64,000 nt of DNA from SMWN01 sp965221455 (lineage in GTDB: Bacteria; Pseudomonadota; Gammaproteobacteria; Eutrophobiales; Eutrophobiaceae). A program made the translations under genes and the position numbers. Below the pieces are notes generated by a model. That model worked only from the letters and a program-made list of their open reading frames with translations, searched no databases and was not told where the DNA came from. Shown piece by piece: positions 15,940 through 25,614 of this stretch. Each line of letters opens with the position of its first letter. The stretch's first letter is position 1. The DNA lies in contig OZ244890.1 of NCBI GenBank assembly GCA_965221455.1, positions 1,240,001 through 1,304,000 of the forward strand, in the 5' to 3' direction.

Positions 15940-18207
15940 ATGCGTAAAATATTTAAGGCAACGATGCCTTTAATTACTTTGTCAGCATTAGCGATCACTT
16001 TGTCTTCGGTCGTGGGGATTAATCTTGCGGTTGCTCAAGACACGGGAATGACAAATGAAGACTGGTGGCCGGAAAAACTAAATCTTGCACAGTTACGGGT
16101 GCATGATCCTGAGTCTAATCCCTATGGAGAAGATTTTAATTATGCCAGGGCTTTTAGTAGTGTTGATTTAAAGACTCTAAAAGCGGATATTGAGAAAACG
16201 TTGACGACATCTCAGGATTGGTGGCCTGCAGATTGGGGTCACTATGGCGGTTTGATGATTAGATCGGCGTGGCACGCTGCCGGTACTTATCGCACGATGG
16301 ACGGTCGTGGCGGTGCCGATGGTGGGCAGACACGTTTCGAACCACAAAACAGTTGGCCGGATAATGCCAACCTTGATAAAGCACGCCGAATATTATGGCC
16401 GGTCAAACAAAAATATGGTCGTAATGTTTCCTGGGGCGACCTGATTATTCTTGCAGGTAATGTTGCACTGGAATCAATGGGATTTGAAACTCTTGGTTTT
16501 GCCGGTGGACGTGTCGATGAATGGGAAGCTGATATTGTTTATTGGGGAGCTGAAACCAAATGGCTGGAAGCTGATAAACGTTTTGGTAAAGATAGAAAAC
16601 TGGAAAACCCGCTTGCGGCAGTGCAGATGGGCTTAATCTATGTGAATCCGGAAGGACCAGGTGGTAATAACGACCCGCTCGCTGCTGCTCAACATATGCG
16701 TTTATCGTTTGGCCGTATGGCGATGAACGATGAAGAAATTGTCGCTTTAGTTGCTGGTGGGCACACCTTGGGTAAAGCGCATGGTGCCAGGAAAGGTAAA
16801 TGTGTCGGTGTAGAACCTGCTGCTGCTGCTGTCGAAGAGCAAGGTTTCGGCTGGAAGAATAAGTGTGGTAAGGGTAATGCCGAAGACACTGTGACCAGTG
16901 GTCTTGAAGGCGCATGGACCTCAACACCCACTGCCTGGTCTGTGCTTTTTCTTGATAATCTGATGAGATTTGATTGGCAACAAACGAAGAGTCCTGCCGG
17001 CGCAACCCAATGGATACCTACGGATGATACAGCGGCAAACCTCGTGCCGGATGCCCACATCGAGGGTAAACGACATGCACCAATCATGTTCACAACAGAT
17101 ATAGCTTTAAAGAAAGATCCTGGTTTTCGTGAAATTACAAAACGTTTTTTAAAGAACCCAAAAGAGTTTGATCTTGCTTTTGCCAAGGCATGGTTCAAAT
17201 TAACTCATCGAGACATGGGGCCACGCGCACGTTATGTGGGTTCAGAAATACCGAAAGAAGTTTTTATCTGGCAAGATCCGGTTCCGCCTGTCAAGCATAA
17301 GTTAATCAGTAATGATGACGCTGAAAAACTGGAAACGGTGATCCTTAAGTCCGGATTAAGCATTCCTGAATTAGTCAGAACAGCATGGGCATCAGCTTCC
17401 AGCTTTCGTGGTTCCGATATGCGCGGTGGTGCTAACGGTGCTCGTATTGCTCTGGCGCCACAAAAGGACTGGGAAGCAAACAATCCGGAAGAATTGGCAA
17501 AAGTTTTGCAAACCTTAGGCAAGGTTCGGGATGATTTTAATAAATCACTTGCAGGTGGGAAGAAAGTTTCACTTGCTGATGTGATTGTTATCGGTGGTAA
17601 TGCGGCTGTGGAAGAGGCGGCCAAGAAAGCAGACCATAGTGTTGAGATTGCTTTCACACCAGGTCGTACCGACGCATCACAAAAACAAACCGATGTGAAA
17701 TCTTTTGCCTGGCTGGAACCAACTGCGGATGCTTTCCGTAACTACTACACAGATAGAAGCTATGGTAATCCAGCAGAAATGCTGGTGGAAAAAGCAGACT
17801 TGTTGACGTTGACAGTACCTGAAATGACAGCTCTTGTTGGAGGTATGCGTACACTTAATGCAAACAACGGACAAAGCAATCATGGTGTGTTTACCGATAG
17901 ACCAGGTACTTTGAGTAATGATTTCTTTTTGAATTTGCTGAATATGTCAACAAAGTGGACGAAGTCATCCGGTGCTGATGGTATTTATGAAGGCAAAGAT
18001 CGCAAAACAGGAAAACTTAAATGGACAGCTACGCCGGTTGATCTGGTTTTTGGCTCAAATTCCGAATTGCGTGCTGTCGCAGAAGTTTATGCCTTTGATA
18101 AATCAGGCAAGAAATTAGTGGATGATTTTGTTGATGCATGGACCAAAGTAATGAACCTTGATCGTTTTGACCTTGCTCAAGCGGATATGGGTATGGTAAA
18201 AAAGTAG
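15940..18207 (+). CDS. katG: Exported catalase-peroxidase (KatG/KatP type)
   Basis: A bifunctional heme enzyme that dismutates hydrogen peroxide and oxidises organic donors. The 755-residue protein has both KatG halves. Distal R108-S-A-W111-H112, Y234 in L-I-Y-V-N-P-E-G-P and M260 in R-M-A-M-N-D supply the Trp-Tyr-Met adduct, and H275 in G-G-H-T-L-G-K is the proximal heme ligand. Unlike most KatGs it begins with a signal peptide (M-R-K-I-F-K, a hydrophobic core, then A-V-A-Q near 32), so it should act in the periplasm, as E. coli O157 KatP does. It appears monocistronic, with a terminator just downstream. Confidence 0.95.
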   Translation: MRKIFKATMPLITLSALAITLSSVVGINLAVAQDTGMTNEDWWPEKLNLAQLRVHDPESNPYGEDFNYARAFSSVDLKTLKADIEKTLTTSQDWWPADWGHYGGLMIRSAWHAAGTYRTMDGRGGADGGQTRFEPQNSWPDNANLDKARRILWPVKQKYGRNVSWGDLIILAGNVALESMGFETLGFAGGRVDEWEADIVYWGAETKWLEADKRFGKDRKLENPLAAVQMGLIYVNPEGPGGNNDPLAAAQHMRLSFGRMAMNDEEIVALVAGGHTLGKAHGARKGKCVGVEPAAAAVEEQGFGWKNKCGKGNAEDTVTSGLEGAWTSTPTAWSVLFLDNLMRFDWQQTKSPAGATQWIPTDDTAANLVPDAHIEGKRHAPIMFTTDIALKKDPGFREITKRFLKNPKEFDLAFAKAWFKLTHRDMGPRARYVGSEIPKEVFIWQDPVPPVKHKLISNDDAEKLETVILKSGLSIPELVRTAWASASSFRGSDMRGGANGARIALAPQKDWEANNPEELAKVLQTLGKVRDDFNKSLAGGKKVSLADVIVIGGNAAVEEAAKKADHSVEIAFTPGRTDASQKQTDVKSFAWLEPTADAFRNYYTDRSYGNPAEMLVEKADLLTLTVPEMTALVGGMRTLNANNGQSNHGVFTDRPGTLSNDFFLNLLNMSTKWTKSSGADGIYEGKDRKTGKLKWTATPVDLVFGSNSELRAVAEVYAFDKSGKKLVDDFVDAWTKVMNLDRFDLAQADMGMVKK

Positions 18208-18241
18208 TCGAGGGTTTTTCGTAACTTTATATAACCGCTAC

Positions 18242-18270
18242 ACGGTGGCGTTGTGCAAGCCACCGTTTTA
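18242..18270 (+). terminator. Rho-independent terminator after katG
   Basis: ACGGTGGC (18242-18249) pairs perfectly with GCCACCGT (18259-18266) around a 9-base loop, followed by TTT. It lies 35 bp beyond the katG stop. Confidence 0.8.
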
Positions 18271-18412
18271 TCCGGTAACGGAATCAAGGCTAATAAAGTA
18301 TCGGTGTCAATCAATTGGCTGATCGCCCACTTTTGATAGCAAACGGATACAGGTATCGAATAGGCTGATTTTAATTAGTCTGTTTAAGCGGATGGTTTGG
18401 TAGAATGTTTTG

Positions 18413-19051
18413 ATGAATTCTTCAAAACTACGCAAGCAAATTATGGATACAGCGATTGAATTCAATATATCAGGGTTGAGTTCGGGAACTTCAGGTAATC
18501 TTAGTGCGCGAACCTCACAGGGTTATCTAATTACACCTACGGGTGTCCCCTATGAGCAGCTCAATGAAGCAGATGTCGTTGCAATGGATCTACAGGGAAA
18601 TGTTGTAAAAGGTGATCTGCAACCTTCCAGTGAATGGCATTTCCATCAGGGTATTTATTTGGCTCGTGAGGAAGTGAATGCAATCGTGCATGTGCATTCC
18701 GATTATGCAACGGGGCTGGCGTGTACAAGACGGGATATTCCCGCGTTTCACTATATGGTGGCTGTAGCAGGCGGCGATTCAATTCGTTGTGCGGAATACG
18801 CGACCTTTGGCACCGAGGCACTGTCACAAAATGCAGTCCAGGCTTTACAGGGAAGAAATGCTTGTTTGCTGGCAAACCACGGCATGATTGCGCTTGGGGA
18901 AAATATCGAATCGGCTTATAAACTTGCTGAACAAGTAGAGAGCATAGCCAGGCAATACTGTATCAGTAAACAGCTTGGCGCAGTTGTTTTACTGGATGAT
19001 GAAGAGATGAAAATTAATCTGGAAAAATTTAAAACCTACGGCAAGCAATAG
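18413..19051 (+). CDS. Class II aldolase/adducin-family protein (fuculose-phosphate-aldolase-like)
   Basis: The 212-residue protein has the class II aldolase fold with its zinc site intact: E74 (S-S-E-W-H), H93 and H95 (I-V-H-V-H-S-D) and H156 (L-A-N-H-G). The G-T-S-G-N-L-S and T-P-T-G-V-P phosphate-binding motifs are also present. Such enzymes cleave sugar-1-phosphates such as fuculose-1-phosphate to dihydroxyacetone phosphate and an aldehyde. The substrate cannot be told, because no sugar kinase or isomerase lies nearby. I start at the ATG 18413 rather than the adjoining TTG. Confidence 0.88.
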   Translation: MNSSKLRKQIMDTAIEFNISGLSSGTSGNLSARTSQGYLITPTGVPYEQLNEADVVAMDLQGNVVKGDLQPSSEWHFHQGIYLAREEVNAIVHVHSDYATGLACTRRDIPAFHYMVAVAGGDSIRCAEYATFGTEALSQNAVQALQGRNACLLANHGMIALGENIESAYKLAEQVESIARQYCISKQLGAVVLLDDEEMKINLEKFKTYGKQ

Positions 19052-19090
19052 TCAATACGCACTTTAGTCTATATGAGTTGCGATCAGCAC

Positions 19091-19121
19091 CTGGATCCCT
19101 GCTTGCGCAGGAATGACGAAG
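19091..19121. repeat. REP-like short palindrome
   Basis: CCTGC-TTGC-GCAGG (19098-19111) flanked by CTGGATC and AATGACG. Near-identical elements of the form GGAT-CCCGC-TTGC-GCGGG-AATGACG are common intergenic repeats in Proteobacteria. Confidence 0.6.
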
Positions 19122-19195
19122 GCAAGCAGTCGAGGAATGCTACCCACCAAACCAGTTATTTACGCACGGAACGACTGACCACCCGATGAAAAATT

Positions 19196-19238
19196 CCCCT
19201 CCTCTGGAGGGGTGGCAGGCGTAGCCTGACGGGGTGGT
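19196..19238. repeat. Double-hairpin intergenic repeat, copy 2
   Basis: CCCCTCC-TCT-GGAGGGG is followed by CAGGC-GTA-GCCTG and ACGGGGTGG. Same architecture as the element at 3062-3098, in the opposite orientation. It lies between the convergent aldolase and lipoprotein genes. Confidence 0.7.
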
Positions 19239-19328
19239 ATCATGAATGACTGGCTTGGGCGGATCTGCTACCACTTGGAGACTTTTTGGCGTGTTTTGTG
19301 GAGAAAGTCTTACTTGTTCGCCGTTTCC

Positions 19329-20261
19329 TTAATTAATTTTATAAGCCAGCAATTTATCGTTCATCATCATCGGTAACAGGATCATGTTTTTCTCAAGTAG
19401 CACTTCATGATCAGCCATTCCCTGTTCTGATTCCATGAGTAACTTCGCATTACCGGCTTTGTTTATTTGCAAAAGTTTTCCGGCCATCCAGTCGGTGACG
19501 TAGTAGCCGCCTTGTCCGTCACTCTCAACACCATCCATATTGCCGATAGGGCTGCCACCAAGACTGGTGATAGATTTATCCTGTAGCGACACGGATTTTA
19601 AGTGACCGGGGATCTCGGTTCCGAAACCATCAGTCATCACACCCCATGCACCAAGGATCAGGTTATCACCCTCGACAAGTAAACCATTAGGGGACTCAAG
19701 ATCAGGGTCTTCAAGCCAAATGCTGAATTTATCGTTTTCCAGAAGATGAATACGGTTGGTTGACATGTCGGAAACAAACACTTTAGCATCTTCAGTTGTT
19801 GCAACATCGTTAAGGAATTTTGCGTCATCCGCTTTGTAAGTGTTGGAAATAGTGCCGGAAGGAATATCGATAACGACCAAAGTATCAATATCGGAGACGT
19901 AGAGCGTGTTGCCATGGATAGCAAGTCCTTTAGGCGCATTTAAACCGATGATCCATTGTCTGTTCAGGACTGTGCCGTCAAGCAGTATTTTTGAGATATA
20001 CCCATTACCATCTTTATCAACACCTGAGCCGTTTATGTTGGAGACGAACAGGACCTCATCAGGTTCGTGGTAGATGACGGATTCAGGATTGTTTAAACCT
20101 GATACCTCCCAGATGAGTTCAAAACCGGAGACATTTTTTGCAGACGTTTTTTCTTCAGATGTGACGGGTTCCACGGCAGTGGAATCTTCAGGTGTTTGAT
20201 CCGAGCAGGCACTGAAGTGCAGCGCAGTAAGTATTGTCAGGGAATAAAAAAATTTTCGCAT
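19329..20261 (-). CDS. Beta-propeller lipoprotein (SMP-30/NHL-like)
   Basis: The 310-residue protein starts with a lipoprotein signal ending in F-S-A-C (Cys19), then a Thr/Glu/Ser-rich linker. The rest shows repeating propeller strands such as G-L-N-N-P-E-S-V-I-Y, A-P-K-G-L-A-I-H-G-N-T-L-Y-V-S-D and M-D-G-V-E-S-D-G-Q-G-G-Y-Y-V-T-D-W, as in SMP-30/gluconolactonase and NHL-type folds. It is probably anchored in the outer membrane facing the periplasm; substrate unknown. It lies 44 bp after trpC on the same strand and may be co-transcribed, but I see no link to tryptophan synthesis. Confidence 0.8.
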   Translation of the reverse strand: MRKFFYSLTILTALHFSACSDQTPEDSTAVEPVTSEEKTSAKNVSGFELIWEVSGLNNPESVIYHEPDEVLFVSNINGSGVDKDGNGYISKILLDGTVLNRQWIIGLNAPKGLAIHGNTLYVSDIDTLVVIDIPSGTISNTYKADDAKFLNDVATTEDAKVFVSDMSTNRIHLLENDKFSIWLEDPDLESPNGLLVEGDNLILGAWGVMTDGFGTEIPGHLKSVSLQDKSITSLGGSPIGNMDGVESDGQGGYYVTDWMAGKLLQINKAGNAKLLMESEQGMADHEVLLEKNMILLPMMMNDKLLAYKIN

Positions 20262-20305
20262 AATATTTCTCTTTAATTAAATGGAACCGGAAATGAATGT
20301 TTGCT

Positions 20306-21109
20306 TTAAAGACTAAATAATTCCCGCAGTTTACTCCCAGGGTCCTTTGCAGCCATAAAAGCCTCGCCGACAAGAAAACCATCGACGCCGCTTTTGCGCA
20401 TGATCCTGACATCTTCAACGGTATGAATTCCACTCTCGGTAATGACGGTGCGATCATGAAAAACATCAGGTAATAAACCAATAGTCGTTTTAATATCGGT
20501 TTTAAATGTGTGTAAATTACGATTGTTAATGCCAATTAAAGGAGTGCGCAGCATTAGACCCCGTTCAAGTTCTTCCCTGTCGTGCACTTCGACGAGGATA
20601 TCCAGTCCAATTTCCTGAGCGGTACCGACCAGCTCTTGCATTTGCATATCGGATAAAGCAGAGACGATGATAAGAATACAGTCAGCACCTAACACTCTGG
20701 ACTCATAAATCTGATAGGTATCAATCATGAAATCCTTTCGCAGTACCGGTAATTTACAGGCGGCTCGTGCACTTTTCATCGTTGCATCCGAGCCCTGGAA
20801 AAAATCCACGTCGGTCAATACGGACAGGCAGCTCGCGCCCGCAGCTGCATAAGATCGAGCGATGGACTCAGGATCGAGGTTTTCGCGGATAATACCCTTG
20901 CTCGGTGAGGCTTTTTTTATTTCTGCAATGATCGCCGCCCGACCCGCGCTAATGGATTTGTCAATTGCTGTTCTAAAACCGCGTGTTGGAGGACAATCAT
21001 CGGCTCTGTGTTTTAATTCCTGTTGCGGCATTGCAGGTTTGCGTGCGTCGATTTCTTCGGCCTTACGCGCCAGAATTTTCTTTAAAATGTCGGGTGCATT
21101 CTGAGTCAT
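20306..21109 (-). CDS. trpC: Indole-3-glycerol phosphate synthase
   Basis: A 267-residue (beta/alpha)8 enzyme that closes the indole ring from carboxyphenylamino-deoxyribulose phosphate. Motifs include I-A-E-I-K-K-A-S-P-S-K-G, V-L-R-K-D-F-M-I-D and I-G-I-N-N-R-N-L. It is the monofunctional form with no TrpF fusion. It lies 15 bp after trpD, completing trpE-G-D-C. trpF, trpB and trpA are not in this window. Confidence 0.95.
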   Translation of the reverse strand: MTQNAPDILKKILARKAEEIDARKPAMPQQELKHRADDCPPTRGFRTAIDKSISAGRAAIIAEIKKASPSKGIIRENLDPESIARSYAAAGASCLSVLTDVDFFQGSDATMKSARAACKLPVLRKDFMIDTYQIYESRVLGADCILIIVSALSDMQMQELVGTAQEIGLDILVEVHDREELERGLMLRTPLIGINNRNLHTFKTDIKTTIGLLPDVFHDRTVITESGIHTVEDVRIMRKSGVDGFLVGEAFMAAKDPGSKLRELFSL

Positions 21110-21124
21110 GGTTTTTTTAATTCT

Positions 21125-22141
21125 TCAGAAAGATTGAGTCAGTGTCGCCAATTCATCAAGTTTTGATCTGGCTGAGCCATTTTCAATTACACGTCGAGCC
21201 GATTTTATACCTGCCGCCAACGAATCATCGATACCTGCGGTATAAATTGCAGCACCTGCATTGAGTAAAACGATGTCTTTAGCCGGACCGGATTGATTAT
21301 TCAGGACTGAACGCATTATCCCGAGACTATCTCCGACGTTTTCGACGACTAACGTATTGATATCCGCACGTTGTAGATCGAATTGTTCCGGTGCAATCTT
21401 ATAAGTGTGTATCTCGCCGTCTTTTAATTCAGCAATGTTTGTCGGTGTAGAGATACTGATTTCGTCCATGCCGTCATCTGAATGAACAATCATTACCTGT
21501 TTGCTACCAAGTTTTTTTAGAACATTGGCCAATGTATATAACCATTCATGATTGAATACGCCCATGACCTGACGTTTTGTTCCGGCAGGATTTGTTAAAG
21601 GACCCAGGACGTTAAACAGAGTACGTACGCCAAGCTCTCGGCGAGCACCGGCGGCATATTTCATCGCGTTGTGATGTATGGGGGCAAACATGAAGCCTAT
21701 GCCGATTTTCTCAACACATTGCGAAATTTGTTCGGGTGTAAGTTTGAGTTTTACTCCCGCAGCTTGCAGCACATCTGCACTGCCGGATTTGCTGGAGACA
21801 GAATGATTGCCGTGTTTTGCGACATGAGCTCCCGCCGCAGCAACGACAAAAGCTGCGGTGGTTGAGATATTAAATGTGTTACATCCATCACCGCCGGTAC
21901 CACAGGTGTCAATCAGGTTCTCTTGATTGATGTTAACCTTACTGGCAAGTTCTCTCAGGACACGTGCTGCTGCAGTAATTTCGTCAATTGTTTCGCCTTT
22001 GCTTCGAAGCCCTACCAGGAAACCTGCAATTTGAGCATCGGTACATTCTCCGGTCATGATATTTTGCATGACGCGACTTATCTCATTTTGACCAAGATCT
22101 TTTTTCTCAATGACAATTTGTATTGCGCTTTGAATATCCAT
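21125..22141 (-). CDS. trpD: Anthranilate phosphoribosyltransferase
   Basis: Transfers phosphoribose from PRPP to anthranilate. The 338-residue protein has the D-T-C-G-T-G-G-D-G PRPP loop, K-H-G-N-H-S-V-S-S-K-S-G-S-A-D and the metal-binding D-D-G-M-D-E segment. It lies 24 bp after trpG. It is not fused to the amidotransferase, unlike enteric TrpGD. Confidence 0.95.
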   Translation of the reverse strand: MDIQSAIQIVIEKKDLGQNEISRVMQNIMTGECTDAQIAGFLVGLRSKGETIDEITAAARVLRELASKVNINQENLIDTCGTGGDGCNTFNISTTAAFVVAAAGAHVAKHGNHSVSSKSGSADVLQAAGVKLKLTPEQISQCVEKIGIGFMFAPIHHNAMKYAAGARRELGVRTLFNVLGPLTNPAGTKRQVMGVFNHEWLYTLANVLKKLGSKQVMIVHSDDGMDEISISTPTNIAELKDGEIHTYKIAPEQFDLQRADINTLVVENVGDSLGIMRSVLNNQSGPAKDIVLLNAGAAIYTAGIDDSLAAGIKSARRVIENGSARSKLDELATLTQSF

Positions 22142-22165
22142 GGTTTAAAAGTATCGTCCCCCGAA

Positions 22166-22756
22166 TTATGAAATATCCAGAAAATTCTTTAGTAGTTCAT
22201 GTCCATAGGAAGTCAGGATTGATTCCGGATGGAATTGTACGCCTGATACAGAATATTCTTTATGTCTTATGCCCATGATTTCGTCGACTCTACCTGTTTC
22301 TGTTTGTGTCCAGGCAGTGATGTCGAAACAATCAGGCAAGGTTTGCTGTTCAATTACCAGTGAATGGTAACGAGTCGCAGTGAATGGACTGTCCAGGCCA
22401 GCGAATACATCTTTGTTATTGTGGTAAATTTCGGATGTTTTGCCGTGCATGATTTTCTTTGCACGCACAATTCTTCCGCCAAGGGCTTGACCGATGCTTT
22501 GATGACCAAGGCAGACTCCAAGTAAAGGTAACTTATCCTTGAAGTGTTTAATCAAATCGAGCGAGATTCCTGCTTCATTGGGAGTGCACGGACCTGGCGA
22601 AACAACGATGTGATCGGGAGACAGCGCCTCAATTTCGGTAATGCTTATTTTGTCGTTACGATAGACGAGGATCTTTTCGCCCAATTCACCAAAATATTGC
22701 ACCAGGTTGTAAGTAAAAGAATCGTAGTTGTCTATCATTAATAACATTTGATTCAT
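22166..22756 (-). CDS. trpG: Anthranilate/aminodeoxychorismate synthase glutaminase subunit
   Basis: A 196-residue class I glutamine amidotransferase supplying ammonia to TrpE. The catalytic triad is visible: C82 in L-G-V-C-L-G-H-Q, then H and E in V-Q-F-H-P-E-S. The N-terminal M-I-D-N-Y-D-S-F-T-Y-N motif is typical. Such subunits are often shared with PabB for folate synthesis. The start could also be the second methionine (22747). It lies 34 bp after trpE. Confidence 0.93.
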   Translation of the reverse strand: MNQMLLMIDNYDSFTYNLVQYFGELGEKILVYRNDKISITEIEALSPDHIVVSPGPCTPNEAGISLDLIKHFKDKLPLLGVCLGHQSIGQALGGRIVRAKKIMHGKTSEIYHNNKDVFAGLDSPFTATRYHSLVIEQQTLPDCFDITAWTQTETGRVDEIMGIRHKEYSVSGVQFHPESILTSYGHELLKNFLDIS

Positions 22757-22790
22757 CTCTTCTTAATTCGTATTTCAAGTTTTCCCCGGA

Positions 22791-24263
22791 TTAATTCAGA
22801 CCATTTTCGGCCATGGCGACAGCTCTGAAAATCGCACGTCCCTTGTTCATTGTTTCATTCCATTCATTCTCAGCCACAGAATCTGCGACAACGCCTGCGC
22901 CCGCCTGAACGTACAATGTATCATCTTTAATTACTGCCGTGCGTATGGCGATAGCAGTATCCATATTGCCTTTCCAGGAAAGGTAACCAACAGCACCGGC
23001 ATAAACGCCGCGTTTTACCGGTTCCAGTTCGTCAATAATCTCCATCGCCCTGATTTTAGGCGCACCGGATACCGTACCTGCGGGGAAAGTCGCTCTCAAA
23101 ACATCAATGGCTGTTTGTCCATTTTTAAGTGTGCCGATGACATTGGAAACGATATGCATGACGTGAGAGTAGCGTTCGACAATCATTTTGTCTGTGACAT
23201 TAACACTACCTGCCCTGGCAATGCGCCCGATATCGTTACGACCGAGATCGATCAACATCAAATGTTCTGCGAGTTCTTTTGGATCAGCGAGTAATTCTTT
23301 CTCCAGCGTCAGATCTTCTTTTGTGTTTGCACCGCGTGAACGAGTTCCTGCTATCGGTCGAACGGTCACTTCGTTATCTTCCAGACGTACCAGAATTTCC
23401 GGCGAGGAACCGACGATATGAAAGTTCTTTAGATTCAGATAAAACATATAAGGTGAAGGATTTAAACATCGTAATGCACGATAAAGATCTATCGGTGGAG
23501 CACCAAACGGAATCGACAGACGCTGTGAAAGTACGACCTGCATGACATCACCTTCGGCAATGTATTTTTTGATTCGTTCAACGCCTTGCTGAAATTTTTC
23601 TCGTGTGAATTCTGAAATAAAATCTTTTTCATTGATGCGGCGAGTGTCGTCATTAGGTGCGTTGGAGAAAGCAACGGTTAATTTCTTAACCAGGATATTG
23701 AGTCGTTTTTGTGCCTTCTCATACGAATTATTTTGTTTTGGGTTTGCATGCACAATAATACGTATTCTGCCATTGAGATTATCAAACACGATTAGCTGTT
23801 CTGAAACCATTAATAAAATATCGGGGCACTTTAGCGGATCATCCTTCTCACAGTTATCCAGGCGTGTTTCAATATAGCGTACACAGTCGTAGCCGAAGTA
23901 TCCAACCATGCCACCGGCGAATCTTGGCATGCCATCTATCTCAGGGACACGATACTTCTGACGATATGATTCCACTGCTTGCAATGGATCCTCGATTGTT
24001 TCGTCTTTAATAATTTTTCCGTTTTCTTCTATTGATAGTTGATGTCCGGAAATGCGGAGAATGACATCCGAACCCAGGCCGATAATGGAATAACGCCCCC
24101 ATTTTTCTCCGCCTTGTACGGATTCGAACAAATATGAATAGGGTTCATCGGCCAGTTTTTTATAGATACTCAATGGTGTATCCATATCTGCCAACACTTC
24201 TCGTATCAGCGGAATTCGATTGTAATCACTTTCGCCGAGTTGTTTGAATTGTTCGGGTGTCAT
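22791..24263 (-). CDS. trpE: Anthranilate synthase component I
   Basis: Converts chorismate to anthranilate. The 490-residue protein has the N-terminal feedback-binding domain, G-G-M-V-G-Y-F-G-Y-D, R-P-I-A-G-T-R-S-R-G and the F-P-A-G-T-V-S-G-A-P-K chorismate motif. Its ATG directly abuts the stop of the broken gph gene, so it was probably translated in tandem with it. No leader peptide or attenuator is visible upstream because coding sequence is contiguous. Confidence 0.95.
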   Translation of the reverse strand: MTPEQFKQLGESDYNRIPLIREVLADMDTPLSIYKKLADEPYSYLFESVQGGEKWGRYSIIGLGSDVILRISGHQLSIEENGKIIKDETIEDPLQAVESYRQKYRVPEIDGMPRFAGGMVGYFGYDCVRYIETRLDNCEKDDPLKCPDILLMVSEQLIVFDNLNGRIRIIVHANPKQNNSYEKAQKRLNILVKKLTVAFSNAPNDDTRRINEKDFISEFTREKFQQGVERIKKYIAEGDVMQVVLSQRLSIPFGAPPIDLYRALRCLNPSPYMFYLNLKNFHIVGSSPEILVRLEDNEVTVRPIAGTRSRGANTKEDLTLEKELLADPKELAEHLMLIDLGRNDIGRIARAGSVNVTDKMIVERYSHVMHIVSNVIGTLKNGQTAIDVLRATFPAGTVSGAPKIRAMEIIDELEPVKRGVYAGAVGYLSWKGNMDTAIAIRTAVIKDDTLYVQAGAGVVADSVAENEWNETMNKGRAIFRAVAMAENGLN

Positions 24264-24924
24264 CTAGGCTGCAGCCTGCAAAATGTTAGGCAACCCTGCC
24301 GACGAACCGATCACAAGATCCGGGTTGGTCAGGCGGATATCTTGTCCATTATTATATCCATAGCTGATACACAAAATCTTCAATCCGGCCGCATCTGCGG
24401 CATTCACATCTGATGCACTTATACCAAAGTGTTCTGCCGTATTTAGCAGCGGCAACGGCTCAGGTTTTTTCCTTGCTAAAATATCACCGGCAATTGCAAT
24501 GCCGCAAGCGTCCTGGAGGCCCAATGTCTCCAGAACGATATTTGTGAATTGGTTTTGTTTGTTGGTCACGCAGGCAAGTTTAAAATCATGTTGTATCATG
24601 ATAGTTCAGGCCTCCCTTGACACTATTGTATAAACGACTGCGTTTGCGGGTATTTTGCCTGTATTCGCTGATGAACAAGGGTAAGGCTTTTTTTAAAACT
24701 GATGTATCAGATTCTTTATTCAAATCGTTGGATGCAAAATGCAGGACTTGTTTCATCAACTGTTTAATGCCATTGCCAACCCATTTTCCGGTTTTCATTT
24801 CCCTGGCGGCAAGCACTCCCGACCTTTGTAGCATGCCGTATAGACTGTAAGTAAGATTGGGAATACTCTCGACCAAGGTACTGTCCAAATCAAACATGAC
24901 CATTTCAGGTTGACTTGAAGGCAT
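24264..24924 (-). pseudogene. gph: Phosphoglycolate phosphatase, inactivated by frameshift and deletion
   Basis: Two minus-strand frames carry the halves of one HAD-family phosphatase: 24924-24586 (motif I, then S-V-K-G-G-L-N-Y) and 24599-24264 (F-K-L-A-C-V-T-N-K, motif II, to the C-terminus). One extra base at 24600 accounts for the shift; removing it gives G-L-N-Y-M-I-Q-H-D-F-K-L-A-C-V-T-N-K. The gene is also damaged elsewhere. Motif I reads D-L-D-S-T instead of D-L-D-G-T. The motif IV region (V-G-D-S-x-x-D), expected between I-S-A-S-D-V and N-A-A-D-A-A-G, is missing about 12 residues. Gph normally removes 2-phosphoglycolate. It sits between rpe and trpE, the usual place. Confidence 0.85.
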
Positions 24925-24939
24925 GGAATACGGGATAGA

Positions 24940-25614
24940 TTAGTTTTTTGAGTTAGCCAGTTCAGTGCGCATAGCATTGATGGTTGTCTGATAATCATCA
25001 CTGCCAAAGATTGCAGAGCCTGCGACGAAGGTATCAGCACCGGCTTTTGCAATTTCCCGAATGTTATCCAGTTTAACACCACCATCTATTTCAAGACGAA
25101 TATCGTAAATACTGTTATCGATGATTTGACGCGCCTGTTTCAGTTTATCCAGTACTGACGGTATAAATGATTGTCCCCCGAATCCCGGATTAACGGACAT
25201 CAGGAGCACCATATCAATTTTGTCGAGCACATGGTTTAGAATATCCAGGGGTGTTGCCGGGTTAAATACGAGGCCGGATTTACAGCCATTGTCGCGGATC
25301 AATTGTAAACTTCTATCCACGTGTTCGCTGGCTTCTGGATGCAACGTGATATAGCTGGCACCAGCTTTGGCAAAATCAGGAATGATTCGATCAACTGGTT
25401 TGATCATCAGGTGCACATCAAGTGGTGCTTCAATACCATAATCACGTAACGCTTTAACGATTACCGGACCAAAAGTAAGGTTGGGAACATAGTGATTATC
25501 CATCACATCAATATGGATAAAATCTGCCCCCGCAGCCAGCACTTTAGCAGTGTCATCGCCCAATCGGGCCATATTTGCTGACAATATTGAGGGAGCAATG
25601 ATGTAATTGGTCAT
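24940..25614 (-). CDS. rpe: Ribulose-phosphate 3-epimerase
   Basis: Interconverts ribulose 5-phosphate and xylulose 5-phosphate in the pentose phosphate pathway. The 224-residue TIM-barrel protein has S-I-L-S-A (start), H-I-D-V-M-D-N-H-Y-V-P-N, H-L-M-I, M-S-V-N-P-G-F-G-G-Q and E-I-D-G-G-V. It heads the minus-strand rpe-gph-trp cluster. Confidence 0.95.
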   Translation of the reverse strand: MTNYIIAPSILSANMARLGDDTAKVLAAGADFIHIDVMDNHYVPNLTFGPVIVKALRDYGIEAPLDVHLMIKPVDRIIPDFAKAGASYITLHPEASEHVDRSLQLIRDNGCKSGLVFNPATPLDILNHVLDKIDMVLLMSVNPGFGGQSFIPSVLDKLKQARQIIDNSIYDIRLEIDGGVKLDNIREIAKAGADTFVAGSAIFGSDDYQTTINAMRTELANSKN

